Notes: generated by a model not told the origin, from the sequence alone. Positions 11,991 to 27,760 are shown, counted from the stretch's first letter. The stretch is 64,000 bases of DNA from Nemophila menziesii (GCA_029959085.1 JARWIR010000016.1:20841499-20905498), one strand, 5' to 3'. Numbers and translations are program-made.

Positions 11991-12540
11991 TAGCTAATAT
12001 TAAGATTCTACATGAAGATAAACCAGATAGTTTCATTTGGTCTATACAAAGTCAGAGCTATATACTACAAAATCAGGTTATCATGTGTTAACAATGGATG
12101 AATCAGTATCTATGTCTCAATCAACAACACAAAATAAATATTTGGATTCGGACCATTGAAAGGTTATTTGGAACACGAGCATTCAAACAAATGTTAGAAC
12201 TTCTTATTGGAAATGCTATAAAATGCTACTCCTACAGACATGAACTTGAAAAAGCGCAAGTGTGGAAAGATGACGATTGTTATGCACAAAGACAACATAA
12301 TCGGTTAAACATTTATTACTTTATTGTCATGTTACTACTCAAGTATGGGTAGGGTCTAGTTTACATGTTAGTATTGATACTATTGGGGAATGTATAATCA
12401 AAATAATGAAGGCTTACGGAAACAGGTATGAAATACAAGGGTTATCAGATGTTACTTGTTACTATGTAGAACATTTGGGCAAGCAAATGAAATGGGTAGT
12501 ATTAGGGATATAGAGGTGGATTTTCCCACCTCAAGATATG
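11991..12540 (+). pseudogene. LINE ORF2 fragment (region between RT and RNase H)
   Basis: Pieces in changing frames resemble the segment that follows the reverse transcriptase in plant L1-like LINEs. KPDSFIWSIQSQ near 12033 recalls the PDRFIWPHANSG motif seen in the LINE at 59839-60108, followed in another frame by LTMDESVSMSQ. Stops and frameshifts break it throughout. It lies downstream of the reductase gene, pointing toward it. Confidence 0.5.
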
Positions 12541-13010
12541 GTATTTTCTCTTTTGCACTACTAATTTTTTCCTTTTACGCACTTGTACTTTGATTTCTAT
12601 AATATGATATCAATTTTCGACCAAAAAAAATTAAGAGTACAAAAGTATATTCAATAATAATCAATAATAAAAGAAGACAATGCAGATAGAAGGTTATATT
12701 CAGGTTAACTTTACGTCTGGTACAGCTAGTTACTACAAAAACAACCACATATAACCTACACACTTTTTCCTTCCTTTTACATGTTACTAACTAGTATAAA
12801 AATATATCAAATTTGAGGTAAAATTGATGCATAGATAAAACAACTTTCACTTACCCCAGTAAAAGAGAAGGAAAAACTCTTATCTCTCCAACAAGTGATA
12901 CTTAATTTAACGAAATTTGGAACCCAAAATACTTGAGAAGCATTTTTTAAATAAATATTTAATTTTTAGAGGAGAATTTTAACAAAACTACATGATCATA
13001 TCATCATTAA
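12541..13010. other. 3' flank of the reductase gene
   Basis: AT-rich sequence that includes the 3'-UTR of the minus-strand reductase gene. No single poly(A) signal stands out among many AATAAA-like words on the minus strand. Confidence 0.4.
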
Positions 13011-16493
<3,483 letters not shown>

Positions 16494-16800
16494 TATTAAT
16501 TTATTAATAAAAACTATTCGAAAATTTTCTCTCTGAAATTATATGTATAGGTTGGGAGAAAAGTTTAAATAATGGATTATTATTGTTTATCCTCTCTCCC
16601 CCTTTCTCTTTCTCTTTCTCTCTCTCTAGGGTTTCGTTGATTTTTTTTCTCTTTCTAGACGGAGGAGAAAGAGAGTGGCGGTGGAGAGGTAACGGAGATA
16701 TTAATTAGGTGTATCAGATAGATTGGGATTTGTAATTAGCTGAAGCGTTGTCTATCTTCTGACCAGAGATACAGGGATCGATGGGGGAGGAGTGGGGTCC
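16494..16800 (-). promoter_or_regulatory. Upstream region / 5'-UTR of the reductase gene with pyrimidine tract
   Basis: Immediately upstream of the reductase ATG. The plus strand carries a CT-rich run (about 16592-16628), so the transcript would carry a GA-rich 5'-UTR, common in plant housekeeping genes. A TATA-like ATATAATT lies only ~45 nt above the ATG on the minus strand, too close to be convincing. The transcription start is not determinable from sequence alone. Confidence 0.4.
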
Positions 16801-17100
16801 ACTTGTGGGACTGAAATAGAAAAGTGTAGAAATAAGAAAGAGTCTTTTATATTTCTTTTCTTTTGTCAATTAAAGGATCTTTATCGATTTAACTAAAGGT
16901 TAGCAATTTTTGTAGGTTTGTCAACATTTTGTGGTGGTGGGAGGTTGGGTGTTATAATTGGGGTTCTTTTGCCCGACTATTTAGGATTGCTATTTAGGTG
17001 GAGGTTTCTAGTCTTCAAAGATAATCTTAAGATTATGTTGGATTTCTTTTTTGGTTAAAACATTTTCTTAATATAAAATGGTACAATAAACAAGAATCAA
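16801..17100. other. Short intergenic stretch
   Basis: AT-rich sequence between the reductase upstream region and a LINE relic. No feature is seen. Confidence 0.4.
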
Positions 17101-17129
17101 AATTATCAACAGAATAAGTGGTTTTTGTC

Positions 17130-19450
17130 TCAGTGACACATTTGGAAAGTATTTGGGAGCGCCTATTCATTCAGGTTGTTTACCTAAAGGATTTTACAAG
17201 CGAATTATGGAGAAAAGGAGAGGTAAGTTATCGGGATGGAAGGCGAAAAGTTTGTCTCTTGCTGGGTGTATTGCCCTCGCTCAATCGGTATTAAGTGTTA
17301 TACCAACCTATCATATGCAAGTAATGAAGTTACCATTGTATGTGTGCGATGAAATTGACCGGATAGTTCGGAATTTTATTTGGGGGTCTTCGGATGAAAA
17401 GAGGAAAATACACTGGGTCGCTTGGGATCAACTTTGCAAATCAAAATCAAATGGTGGTTTGGGTTTCCGAGGAGCGAAGAATTTTAACTTAGCTTTATTG
17501 GCGAAATTAGGGTGGAAAATCCTCAAGAATCATAAGGTCGCGTGGTTGAAATTATGAAGAGTAAATACTTTAAGGATGGGCTTTTTCAGAAAGTAAATAA
17601 AGCCACTGACTCGAGTATTTGTAGAGATATACTAGCTTGAGTAAATGTCCTTCGAGATGGAGTAATCGAGGTGGAAGGAGGAGGTGAGTTGAGCTATAAA
17701 TGGAAACATGAGACTTCGGGTAATTTTACTGTTAAGTCGGCATTTGCGAATATTGCGGAGGAAGTCCCTAAGTTATCTTTTCGATGGGAGTGCATATGGA
17801 AAGCTAAGTGTTTACAGAAAGTACGTGTTCTGTTGTGGAGAATGGTCTGTGATAGGCTGCCTACTGCAACTAACCTACTTCGCCGGAATGTTATTGATAG
17901 TAGTGAGTGTCGGATCTGTAGTGCTGAAGTCGAGGACCTGCCTCATGTATTCCTGAGTTGCACCCTATGCTGTAGATATCGCCACCTAGGCGCGCCTAGG
18001 CGCCGTCTAGGCATCAACTCCCCCCTCAACCGCTTACGCCTAGTAAAAATGCTAGGCATTTTTGCCCAACGCCTTAGTCGCCGAGGAAGAGGCGCCTAGC
18101 CCGCCTAGGCACCGATTAATGGCAAAAACTTGCCGCCCAGGCCCTCCATTAAATTTATTTTACTCTCGAAAATTCTTGAATTGATATTATAACTCTAATT
18201 TTAGTATTTTTCGTATTCAATATAGTGGTGTTCGATAAATTTTATAACTTAAATAGATAAAATTATCATAATTATACACGCGTCTTACTAAATATATAAA
18301 ATTACATAGCAGGATTCCAAACCGCGTAATCCCGCCTAGGCCCTGCGTAGTCCCTCCTAGGCGCTAGGCCCCAGTTGACCGCCTAGGCCGCGGAACCGAG
18401 ATCTACAACATAGGCTGCACCATGGCGAAAGCAGCCTGGTCTGAACTTGGACTGTGGCGGAACAGCTCACAGCATCTGATACGGCAGAAACGCAGATGAT
18501 GGATTCGGCTACATCAGACCTGAACACAGCAAGTCAGAATGTGAGAGGAACAGGTTCACGTGATCGCGCCTGGTCAGCAGCAGATGGGAGTTGTACATTT
18601 CTGTCCAATGAGTTAATCAACGTTCATTGTTTAGCTTTGCTCATAGAAATGAATCTGGGCTCCGAAAACCAGCAACAGTTGGGCGCCTCTTCTGGTATAA
18701 ATATGCAACAGTGGATTAAAGCTAACTTAAGCTCTAAACACAAGTATGGTAGCTTAGAATGAGTACTTGTATTTATCGCAGCTGTAAATACTATTTGGTC
18801 TAGACGTAATGAAGCGATCTTTGAGAACCCAGGCGCAACTCCTGGATTGATAGGACTAAAACGTGAAATACTAAGGGTGGCGAGCGAGTTTGTATCCGCG
18901 TGGGGGAAGGAATGCGATGGAGGAATCATAAAGGCGGCGAAGAGTGAATTAATCAAGTGGGTGAAACCCAAAAATAAGCTAAAACTGAATATTGATGGAA
19001 GTTATGATCCAGTGAAAAAAAGAGCGGGTATTGGAGGGCTTTTGCGAGATGAGGAGGGTACTTTTGTCGCTGGGTTCTCCGGGCCATGTATTATGGAATC
19101 CACGGCCTTCTCAGAAATTTTAGCTTTGCATTATGGGTTGAAATGGGTAATGAATCGAGGCATCACTGAATTGTATGTCGAAACTGACTCAAGAGAACCT
19201 CACACGCTAGTGAAGGGCGGTGGTAGTTCTACGAGTTGGAATTGCCAACTAAGACGTGAGTGTAGGGAGATTTTAAGGGATCATCCGGGGTTCGAGATAC
19301 AGTGTATTTATCGGAAAGCAAACACATGTGCGGATAAGTTAGCTAAAAGCGGTGCAGAAATGGATAGAGAGCCTCGTATATTGGTAGATCCTCCTGATTA
19401 TTTATGGCAGAATATTACTAGTGATAGGAGTGGTTGTATGGTGCCTAGAA
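17130..19450 (+). pseudogene. L1-like LINE ORF2 3' half (RT thumb, zf-RVT, RNase H), broken and split by a hAT element
   Basis: A retrotransposon polyprotein remnant. 17153-17557 carries the region after the RT palm ([50 protein letters not shown]). 17671-17964 carries the zf-RVT zinc-binding segment (WECIWKAKCLQKVRVLLWR, CRICSAE, HVFLSC). 18847-19430 carries an RNase H domain (NIDGSYD, ESTAFSEILAL, VETDSREP, CADKLAK). Stops and frameshifts separate the blocks. A 449-bp hAT-type element sits at 17965-18413; without it and one target copy, HVFLSCT continues in frame into MAKAAWSELGLW. Upstream RT and endonuclease are missing. Confidence 0.85.
17965..18413. mobile_element. hAT-type non-autonomous element, 449 bp, 8-bp target duplication
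   Basis: Begins CTATGCTGTAG and ends CTACAACATAG, an 11-bp terminal inverted repeat with one mismatch. It is flanked by GTTGCACC (17957-17964) and GCTGCACC (18414-18421), an 8-bp duplication with one difference. Removing it restores the LINE reading frame, an independent proof of insertion. Both ends are GC-rich and packed with CGCCTAGGCG/GCCTAGGC palindromes; the centre (18140-18320) is AT-rich. No protein is encoded. Superfamily is inferred from the 8-bp duplication. Confidence 0.85.
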
Positions 19451-19700
19451 AAGTTTACAAAATATTTTCTCTCTCTAATCTTTCTCTCCTAAACAAAAAT
19501 ACACATATTCAAAATCGGCGTTGTTCTAAAAAAAGTAATTCACTTTAGTTTCGTGACTCTTTTGATTTTCAAACACTAAAATCGTTTGTGTTTTAGTGTT
19601 TCTTAGCTTTGAATCCTTTCTTTCTCACATATTATTCACTTTTTCTTCCTTTTTTGAAAATTTCGTCTACCTTAAATCTCTATTCACTTAACATTTATGG
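19451..19700. other. LINE tail / spacer
   Basis: AT-rich sequence downstream of the LINE RNase H. No clear poly(A) tail or target duplication was found. Confidence 0.35.
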
Positions 19701-19739
19701 TTGTTACCCTTGTTTTTTCATCATCATATTAATCATTTG

Positions 19740-22700
19740 CATTTATTTTCTTCCTGCAACATGAACGTATATTTTGTGAACCATTTAAATGTAAAAGATG
19801 GAGCAATTACACTATCAACTGAAAGCGAAACTCATTACCAAACTTTAGAAGAGACTAAGTTATTAGCTAAACTTCTTAATCACAAAGGAGTAAGAATTTA
19901 TCAGAACATATCCAAAAGCATTGAGATATATTTGGTAAGATTCAAACTGAACAAAGAGGCATTAATAAATTTGTCATTAAATTTGCCAACAATGAAGATA
20001 AAAAGAATGTGCAAGAAAAAAGACCATGGAAGCTAATGGGCAAGATCTGGCACTAATTGAGTTCAACAACAATGTAAGAAGTGTAACACGTACAACTTTA
20101 TGGGTTCAACTATATGGCTTACCTCCCAAAGTTTACAATACAAGAGTATCTCAGAAATGGTACAACAAATTGGAAAGATTCATGAAATTATTCTACCTCT
20201 TGGGTGGTTTATCAATGATCAATCCTTTACGAGAATCAAAATTGATTGAAGTTTGAATATGCCAATCTTCACTAGTTTCAACTTCTGGGAAAACACACAA
20301 ACATTGAATTTAATCAAGTTTAAGTTTGAGAATTTAGGTCAGGTCTGTTATGATTGTGGTAACTTTGACCATGATGAACGCACTTTTAATAATCCAAATA
20401 AAATCATACCTAAATTAGGAAGTTGGATCAAGGTTTCAATTCGTATTCCAAATCCAAGCATAATTAACCCTTCAAGAAGTTTGCTAAATAAGAGAAAGAG
20501 AATCGGCCTTTCAAGAGCAAGTCAAATCGGGGGAAAGAAGACGTCTTATTAGAAGCATCACTTAAATTTGGATCATAATGATGAAGGTACAAATCAAGCC
20601 AGCTCAACTCACTTTGATTTTATGGAGAAGAGGCAAAGTGATTGTACACATGGTAAATACCTGAAAATAAATAGAAGAAGATAGAAGAAGACTTAAGTAA
20701 TAAGCCAGTGATGGAAACGATGTCGTTAAATGAAATTGACTTGGAAAGTTTTTTTCTTGACAAGAGAAATGAGATGTTAGACATGGACAACATTTTATTG
20801 AACAACATGGAAACTGACAATGATTTTTTTAACATCTCAACACTCACATGAGATGCAAATGTTCTTCGGGACATAAAAATCCCCCACCCCCACTCGTTAG
20901 TCATTTTACCCATCCCAACTCAGAAAAAATTCCCAATCGTAAAACCTATTCTCCCCGACACCTCTAACCCTTCTCCGACAACCACCAAAGCATTACTAGC
21001 GATAGCTACTCCGGACAAACCAATAACACCCACAACCCCCATTATAACACCTTCTCTGATTACATTCACACCTCAGACAACCACCGAAACAAATACCTTT
21101 GTTAGTTACTCAGGCCAAACCAATACCACCACCATAACACCATAAACACAGATTACAAAAAAACCCATCACAAGTGCACAGACTATTACAACCTTAACCT
21201 AACAAGTATATAAAGAAGAAGATGAATGGATGGATACTTTTTAGCTTTATAACTCTGACAATGAGGACTACTCCTATATCAAAAGCAACCCTGAAATGAG
21301 AAAGAAGAATAGAGAAAGCGATAAAAAAAGACGAGATGGACAAGTACATAAAAACCATTACAAAATGGTTCAAATTCGATGACCGACTGGCCATTGGGGA
21401 GAAACGGAGAAATCAAATAGATGCGAGCGAAGGCGGACTACATCAAAAAAGAAAACCCGTTGTAGGAAAAGTGGAGAAAAAAGTGAAGGAAAAATGATCA
21501 AAAGAGAAGATGAAAGGAAAGATGGAGTTTAACAAAGATGAAGGGGTCTACGGGGTTGCTCCAAAGCAGTCCCAGAAGCATAAATAATTCAAATTTCCTA
21601 TATTTGTCAGGGTATTGGTGACCCTCTGATAATCCAGACCCTCAAGGATCTCTGCAATAAACACCTTCCACATGTAACCTTTTTATGCGAAACTAAAAAT
21701 TCTAAAAATACCTTAGTAAATATTGCAAATTTTATTAATATGGAGCTTGTGAATACGGTTAAACCAATTGTAGCTAAAAGAGGTTTAGCTCGCTTCATTA
21801 AAAAGCATGTTAAAAGTAATATAATTGATAGTTCTGCTGATTATATCCACCGTAATATAGAGAATGAAAATGGAGAAAAAAATTATGAGATTTGTGTATG
21901 TAGCCCTTACGAAAATCAAAAATCGATGTCCCTTAAGCGAATTAAAAATTATAAACCTATTAACATACCTTGGAGTATTATGGGAGATTTTAACAACATA
22001 AAATAGTTAAGTGAAAAGATAGGAGTAGATGTTTTTCATTAAAAAAATATAAAAAGCTTTAATAAATTCATAAACCTCAATGATCTTGAGAAAACAACCT
22101 CTTTTGCTTGTAAATATTCTTGCACTAATAAAAGGTTTGGAAATAAATTAATAAAGGCAAACCTAGATAGGGTATTACGCAATTCAAATTAGGCAAATGT
22201 CTATCTAAATGCATGGGTAGCTATAATACCATCCATTGGGTCTGATCATATCTCGTTGGTATTACATCATGATAAAAAAGATAATAAAAACAATAAAAAG
22301 TTTTGTTTCAAAACCTTATGGACTTTAGAAAATGATTTCATAAACATTATTTAAAAAGTTTGGGAAGAACATTAAAGCCTTCGGGGTAACTCAAATGTAG
22401 TTATAAATTATAAGTTTAAGACATGTAGCCACGAGCTTCAATTGTGAACAAAAAAAGGTTTGGTAACAACAAAATTCAAATTGAGAAATTAATAAAAAAA
22501 ATTGAAAATAATATCAAATACAAATAACTTCAACCACAATGGGTGAGTATAATAATATAATATAATATTTAGAAGATAGTTGGAATAGAGAAGAAACCTA
22601 TTGGAAAGAAAGATCAAGTAATGTGTTTCTTAAAAAGGGAGATAAAAATACTAGCTACTATCACTCTTATACAAAAGAAATAAAAAGTAGAAACAAGATT

Positions 22701-22880
22701 CTAAGAATTACTAAAAGAAAATTTGTCAATTTAAAAGAAGCAAGAGAAACACCCATGACACTAGCCTATTCCGCTATTTCTAGAAAAAAGATTAAGACTA
22801 TTATAAAAATCCACGATAGAATTAACCAGGCAATTGGTGACGTCAAATCCAAGTCTGATGCATTTAGTGAAGATATCAGC
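19740..22880 (+). pseudogene. L1-like LINE relic: ORF1 and ORF2 endonuclease, 3' truncated
   Basis: 19740-20550 is an ORF1 (gag-like, DUF4283 type) remnant: TTLWVQLYGLPPK (about 20090) is the typical core, followed by a degraded zinc knuckle CYDCGNFDHDERTF (about 20345), with Phe where the last Cys is expected. 20600-21500 is Pro/Thr- and Lys-rich linker. 21610-22290 is an apurinic-type endonuclease: GIGDPLIIQTLKDLC, CETKN, PWSIMGDFNNIK, IGSDHISLVL near 22235 as the C-terminal GSDH motif. 22623-22700 has LKKGDKNTSYYH, the segment that precedes the RT. Several stops and frameshifts occur. The RT and later domains are missing, replaced by a minus-strand LINE end. Confidence 0.8.
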
Positions 22881-23200
22881 AACAACGTTTAGGTCCCTTT
22901 TAACATGAAAGACCTTCCACATAGGGAATCGTTTCATCCATTTCTAGATTTCATTAATCATGGGTTGGATTTTCCAATTAACTCTTTTTTTTATTAATAC
23001 CTTGTACGAGTTCAAGGTTGTCAGAATAGAAAGAACTACTCTGATGGTCGAGATCTCATGGCCAGTAGGACGACCCAAATTTCCCCATCTGCTGCGCTAT
23101 CAATTTTACCCCTCCTTGCGGTTCGATGTTTTATTTCTCCCTGAGGATTTATTGCAATAGACACCATGCTTGCAGGTTCCCAATGTAAATATTTAAACAT
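22820..23200 (-). pseudogene. LINE RNase H domain fragment, opposite orientation
   Basis: Reads WEPASMVSIAINPQGE, DGEIWVVLLAMRS, then in a shifted frame SSFYSDNLELVQGI and WKVFHVKRDLNVVADI. It closely parallels the RNase H at 58106-58507 (WEPAAIASIGVN, EGEVWALLLALRS, SSFYSDNLELIQGI), so both come from one LINE family. At least one frameshift and one stop break it. It abuts the 3'-truncated plus-strand LINE. Confidence 0.8.
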
Positions 23201-23291
23201 TATATTTACTACTTTAGGAAAAAAAGAGTATAGTAATACCCTCAAACTTATTTAAACCACAATGGATAAAAAAATAGTTGTTTATTTTAAT

Positions 23292-24455
23292 AAGGGTTAA
23301 TGCTCAATAAAACCCTGCAACCTTGTGTACTAGCCCGTATAAGGCACTATCTTTTTTACCACATCAGCAATCGTCGATCTTCTCTATATCTTCCAACAAG
23401 TTCTAACTTCTAAATTATTTGATACCTTCAATAAAAAAACCTTTTATATATCTACTAACAAACCTTAGACAATTGATCCTAGTCAACAAACTATATACTA
23501 ACTACATCTCCCCATCAGTTTAATGCTTAAACAGCATGTCAGCAACTTTTAAGTAACATTTAGTAGTTGTATAAGTGTAAAACTCTGTTTCTCTTAATTT
23601 TATAAATAGGAGATTTACGAGTAGTAGAATGATCTTTGATTAGTAATACAAGTTGTTAGAATTACAGAACAAAAAAACAACAAAAAAGAAGAACATTTTG
23701 AGTTATGGGAAAGTTCTTGAAACTCAGAATTTGAGTTTTGGGAATTGTTCCCAAATCTCAAACTGTTCTTCAAAGTAAAAAACATTAAAAAAATGTCGTA
23801 TATATTATATATTAGATACATATTCATTGTTTATTACTTCACAAACATTTGAAAAGAACTAAAAAGATCCAAACTAGATAAAAATGAAGCCAAAAAGCAG
23901 TTTGAGTTATGGGAGAATTCTCAAATCTCAAAATCTAAATTCTGAGAATTTTTTCATAACTCAAACTGCACTTTATTTATGTTGCATATTTGTTCTGTTG
24001 ACCACAAACTTATGGTATATATTATATTTTATGATGATATATACTTACTGTTTGTTATTCACAAACACTAAAAAAGAACTAAAATATATCAAGAATGCAA
24101 AATGAAGCAAAAAAAAGAACGGGTTATGTAAAAATTTAATAGGGACCTATAGTGCAATTTATTATAATTAATTAGATATATATATATTTCAAGAAATATC
24201 ATGATTAATTTTTAAGCAGTTATATTATAATTTTACTTTTCACTTTTATGTTGATATTTACAATTACAGTAGTATCAAATGGTTTAAAAATATAGAAGCT
24301 GTTTGGAAGATATGGAGAAGATCGACAATAGCTGTGGTAAAAAAGGGAAAATAAGGATTGAACAAAGTGTATGGTGCCTTTCATGGGCAAATATATGATG
24401 GTTGTGGTGAAAGTGAATTAATTCTATAGTGAGGGATTTCTTGGGCATTAATCCT
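23292..24455. mobile_element. Non-autonomous element with ~100-bp terminal inverted repeats and a tandemly doubled core
   Basis: The left end AGGGTTAATGCTCAATAAAACCC is the imperfect reverse complement of the right end GGGATTTCTTGGGCATTAATCCT. Further in, CTTTTTTACCACATCAGCAATCGTCG (left) mirrors CGACAATAGCTGTGGTAAAAAAG (right), as do the adjoining GAAGATATAGAGAAGATCG blocks. The core holds two ~210-bp direct copies (about 23697-23899 and 23900-24117), each with a hairpin made from TTTGAGTT...GGGAA/TTCCC...AACTCAAA words. No protein is encoded. The target duplication is unclear, so the superfamily (Mutator-like?) is open. A related partial copy lies at 27870-28200. Confidence 0.7.
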
Positions 24456-24655
24456 TTGAATAAACCTATAAATGAAGGGTGAATGACATATAGAGTCTTG
24501 GAAACTAGATTTTGTCCTATGGGAATCAGTGGAGATCTTATTTCTTTAAAAAGACCTCAAGGACGACCAAATACTAAAATACTCATACTAACACTAAAAG
24601 ACAAAAATAAATTGTTGAGTGTTGTCACTGTTCATATCTGGCTACTACCCACCTA
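24456..24655. other. Short spacer, nothing seen
   Basis: AT-rich DNA between the inverted-repeat element and the next CCACC-rich block. Confidence 0.4.
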
Positions 24656-24925
24656 CCTCCGACCACCGACCACCAACCACCAAAAAATATAGAGTAGCGG
24701 AAAAAAATATAGAGTAACGAAAAAAATATAGAGTATCGAAAAAATATAGAGTATCCGAAAAAATTATATAGAGTAACGGAAAAAACAATGAGTATCCGAA
24801 TTTAAATAGTGAGTATTGGGATAAAAAAAGGAGTAATTTTCAAAAAAATAGAGTATCCATTAAAAAATATAGAATACTCTATAAAAAAATATAGAATATT
24901 CTATAAAAATATAAAGTATTACATT
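24656..24925. repeat. A-rich minisatellite (TAGAGTAACGGAAAAAA) behind a CCACCGACCACC block
   Basis: CCTCCGACCACCGACCACC (about 24656-24674) is followed by ~12-18 units of 15-20 bp with the core ATAGAGTA(A/T)C(C)GAAAAAA, drifting to AGAATACTCTATAAAAAAAT units by 24920. The layout is like 4090-4570, though the unit sequence differs. Non-coding. Confidence 0.75.
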
Positions 24926-24980
24926 TTTTATCTAACGACTACCTAATAATAATGATAAGAAAAAGACTAACTAACATAAT

Positions 24981-26494
24981 GGTGTTCCTTGTGTGTTCTG
25001 AATAAACACACCTAAAAAGGCAAGACACGTACCACAAGTGTACACGTCGTCCAAGTAATATCCGGTAAACGGGATTTCGATCTCAGGGACGGATTAGGTA
25101 AGACTGAGGTGTTATGCAATAAATGTAAATAGTTGCATGAATGACAATTAAAAGTGAAAGAAATAATTTTTGTTTTGTTTTTGTTTAAGAAAGTAAAATA
25201 TTAAACTAAGTTAAGACTAATGCAAAAAATAAAATATGAAGAGACGCAAGGATGAGAGAATAGTACTTGAGTCACGCTAAGGTTTTACCAAAATAAACTT
25301 AATCAATGCTTCTTCTAAGGGGCAAATTAGTAAATAGTAATAGTCGGGATTCTAGATTCTCCTAACCCCCGTCAGGGTGGACAGATGTTACGAACCCCGC
25401 CAGGGTGATCATAATCCACCTTCGAATGTCAAGTTCTCTACCCAATTGGCTATAAGAATAACTAAGTCCGTCAAGATCAATAATTTCTATCGTACGTTTA
25501 TTACCTATGTCTGTAATTAAACCCCCAGTCAAGATGATCACCGCCACTAGTAAATAGCTTAATTACTCAAACCTATCTCCGATTAGCTAATTCATTGATA
25601 GTGAAATTAACTTACAATAATAAACAATACTAAATTACTCAATTCGAATTAAATTATAAAAATTCCAAATCAGAAAACATCAAATAAATAACTTAAGGTT
25701 CAACCCATATAGCGATTCTCAAGCACTTAAGAAGTTTAGCTCATAATGGAAAATAAAACTATGACAATAAAATTAAAAGACATAATTTTTAACAAAAAGA
25801 AAATAAATAAAACCTAATTACGAGGTTGGGTTTGGCTTCAAATTGGAGAAGATGACTGCTCCATCTCTCAGCTTTCTTCCTTCCTGCTTGCTCTGACTTG
25901 AATCCGTAAGCCTCTTTGATAATTATATGAAGTGTGTGTAAAAGAGGAGGTTAAGGGGTGTATTTATAGGTGTTAGCTAGCCCTAGGTCGAATTTACTTG
26001 GAGTGGAAGACAAGTCAAGAATTCTTTAATTCGTAGCTCTAAAATCTAGGAAAGGTAAGATTTTGCTGCTGATTTGTTTTGGTCATATCTCTCTCAATAC
26101 ATATCCGTTTGACGCGTTCCAATAGTCGAAACCGCTTGTCTCGGAAAGATCTTTCCATTGGTCCTGCCCATTCTCCCAAATTCCTAGCCAATCTTAAGTT
26201 ATGGACTCGTATTTGAAACGTGACTGGGATTTCAGATTTTTTTGGCAGCTTTATCTTTTCCTTCTTTGCATATATCCTTCCTTAATTTTCTTAACTCCAT
26301 GTAAATATCTTTCCATTAATTATTTGACTTGACTTGGACTCTAATTAATTACCATATATCTTTTAAAGATTCACAATAAATAAATAATTAGAAACCGCAT
26401 ATGCTTTAAAAATAATAAATCCATAATTCAAGACTAGAAATAGGAAAGTGCACTCTAAAATTAAACCTCTCAACTCAAGCTACATTAACGTCCA
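24981..26494 (-). mobile_element. Solo LTR, about 1514 bp, relative of the one at 60868-62378
   Basis: In minus orientation it runs TGGACGTTAATG to ...AACACCA, a TG...CA element of almost the same length as the 1511-bp copy at 60868-62378. Shared diagnostic text includes AAAGATATATGGTAATTAATTAGAGTCCAAG (minus strand near 26330-26390), ATCTTTCCGAGAC near 26135 and CGTCAAACGGATATGTATTGA near 26105. The flanks share only ATAA on both sides (24977-24980 and 26495-26498), so the 5-bp duplication has decayed or an end is off by a base. No internal retrotransposon sequence is present. Confidence 0.7.
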
Positions 26495-26519
26495 ATAACT
26501 TCTTGATAATGAAAATCGA

Positions 26520-27760
26520 ACTCGAAAAATGGAAATATTAGAAACACTATATACGAGTGACATGATCAACAAAATTAAAAAAATAACTATATTACAGGTT
26601 AATTGTCAAGATCAAGTATGCATAGACTATTGTAAAAATGTAATCTACACGGTCAAAGGAACTTACCATAAATTAAAAATAGAGGACATGAAAACCCAAA
26701 GGCTAAGGATATGAATAAACCAACTATTTCCTTTAACAACACAAAATAATTGTGAAAAATAATATGGAATATTGTAATACAACCAAAAGTAAGAAATTTT
26801 ATGTGGTAGGCATAAAGATTTTACTTCCCAATGAAGATATCCTCTTTAAAAGAAAATGTTGCAAAAATAATACATGCAAAATTTGTAATGAAGAAAAGGT
26901 ATTAGCTGAGCACATGTTATTTACGTGCCCTTGGCCCAAGGGTATGTGGTACGCAAGTCCCTTATAATATAAAAACTCATAATAAATCTACTAGATTTGA
27001 CGAATGGATTCTAACCCAAATCCAAGAGATTTTGGAAAATTTTAATAAAAATGATAGAATACTAGAATTAATATGCACAATAGCATGATGACTTTGGAAA
27101 GATAAAAATAATTTCATATATAATAAAAAAAATCAATGTGATCCCATGAACACAAGTATACAAGCTACACAAGTATGGAAAAAATATTACAAAATCTCAA
27201 ACCCTATGGAAATAACTTTATGGAGAATGAAGACAACATGAATAATATAATAAGTAATGGTAACATAACAACCACTAATAATATAAGCGGAAATATAGTA
27301 ATATAAGGAGACATAAGTAATAACACTCGAGGCCAATATAAAGATAAGTAGGAAAAACTCCACCAAATCATTATAAAATAAATTCTGAAGCAGATTTTTC
27401 TAAAAAATGGAGCTAGAATAGCTTGTATTACTAGAAATTATAATGGTGAATTTGTGGCAGTAAAAAGTTGGAAAACTTGCGTAGAGTCGGACCTTAAAGC
27501 AGAAGCGACAAGATTTTGATAGCGATGGAAATGGCAAAAGACTACCCCCTTAGGTTACCTAATTATCGAGAATGTCGCAGATTAGATCATGCACCCTCTC
27601 TCAACAAATTAGAATATTATTTGTCATTTGATTAACAATATTATTTGTAATATTTATGGTTTTGCCAAACTTTCAAACCCAAGTTTTTCTCCTTATCACT
27701 TTGTCCGGCAATTGGAATTCCCACATTCTGACCCAGTTAACTAAGATTTTACGAAATGAT
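26520..27760 (+). pseudogene. LINE ORF2 3' fragment (post-RT, zf-RVT, RNase H scraps)
   Basis: 26529-26714 resembles the segment before the zinc-binding domain (LYTSDMINKIKKI). 26752-26967 has the zf-RVT pattern CCKNNTCKICNEEKVLAEHMLFTCPW, with C-x2-C and H-x5-C. RNase H scraps follow at about 27410-27600 (ARIACITRNYNGEFVAV, ESDLKAEATRF). It is full of stops. The 5' parts are missing; the solo LTR ends just upstream. Confidence 0.7.
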
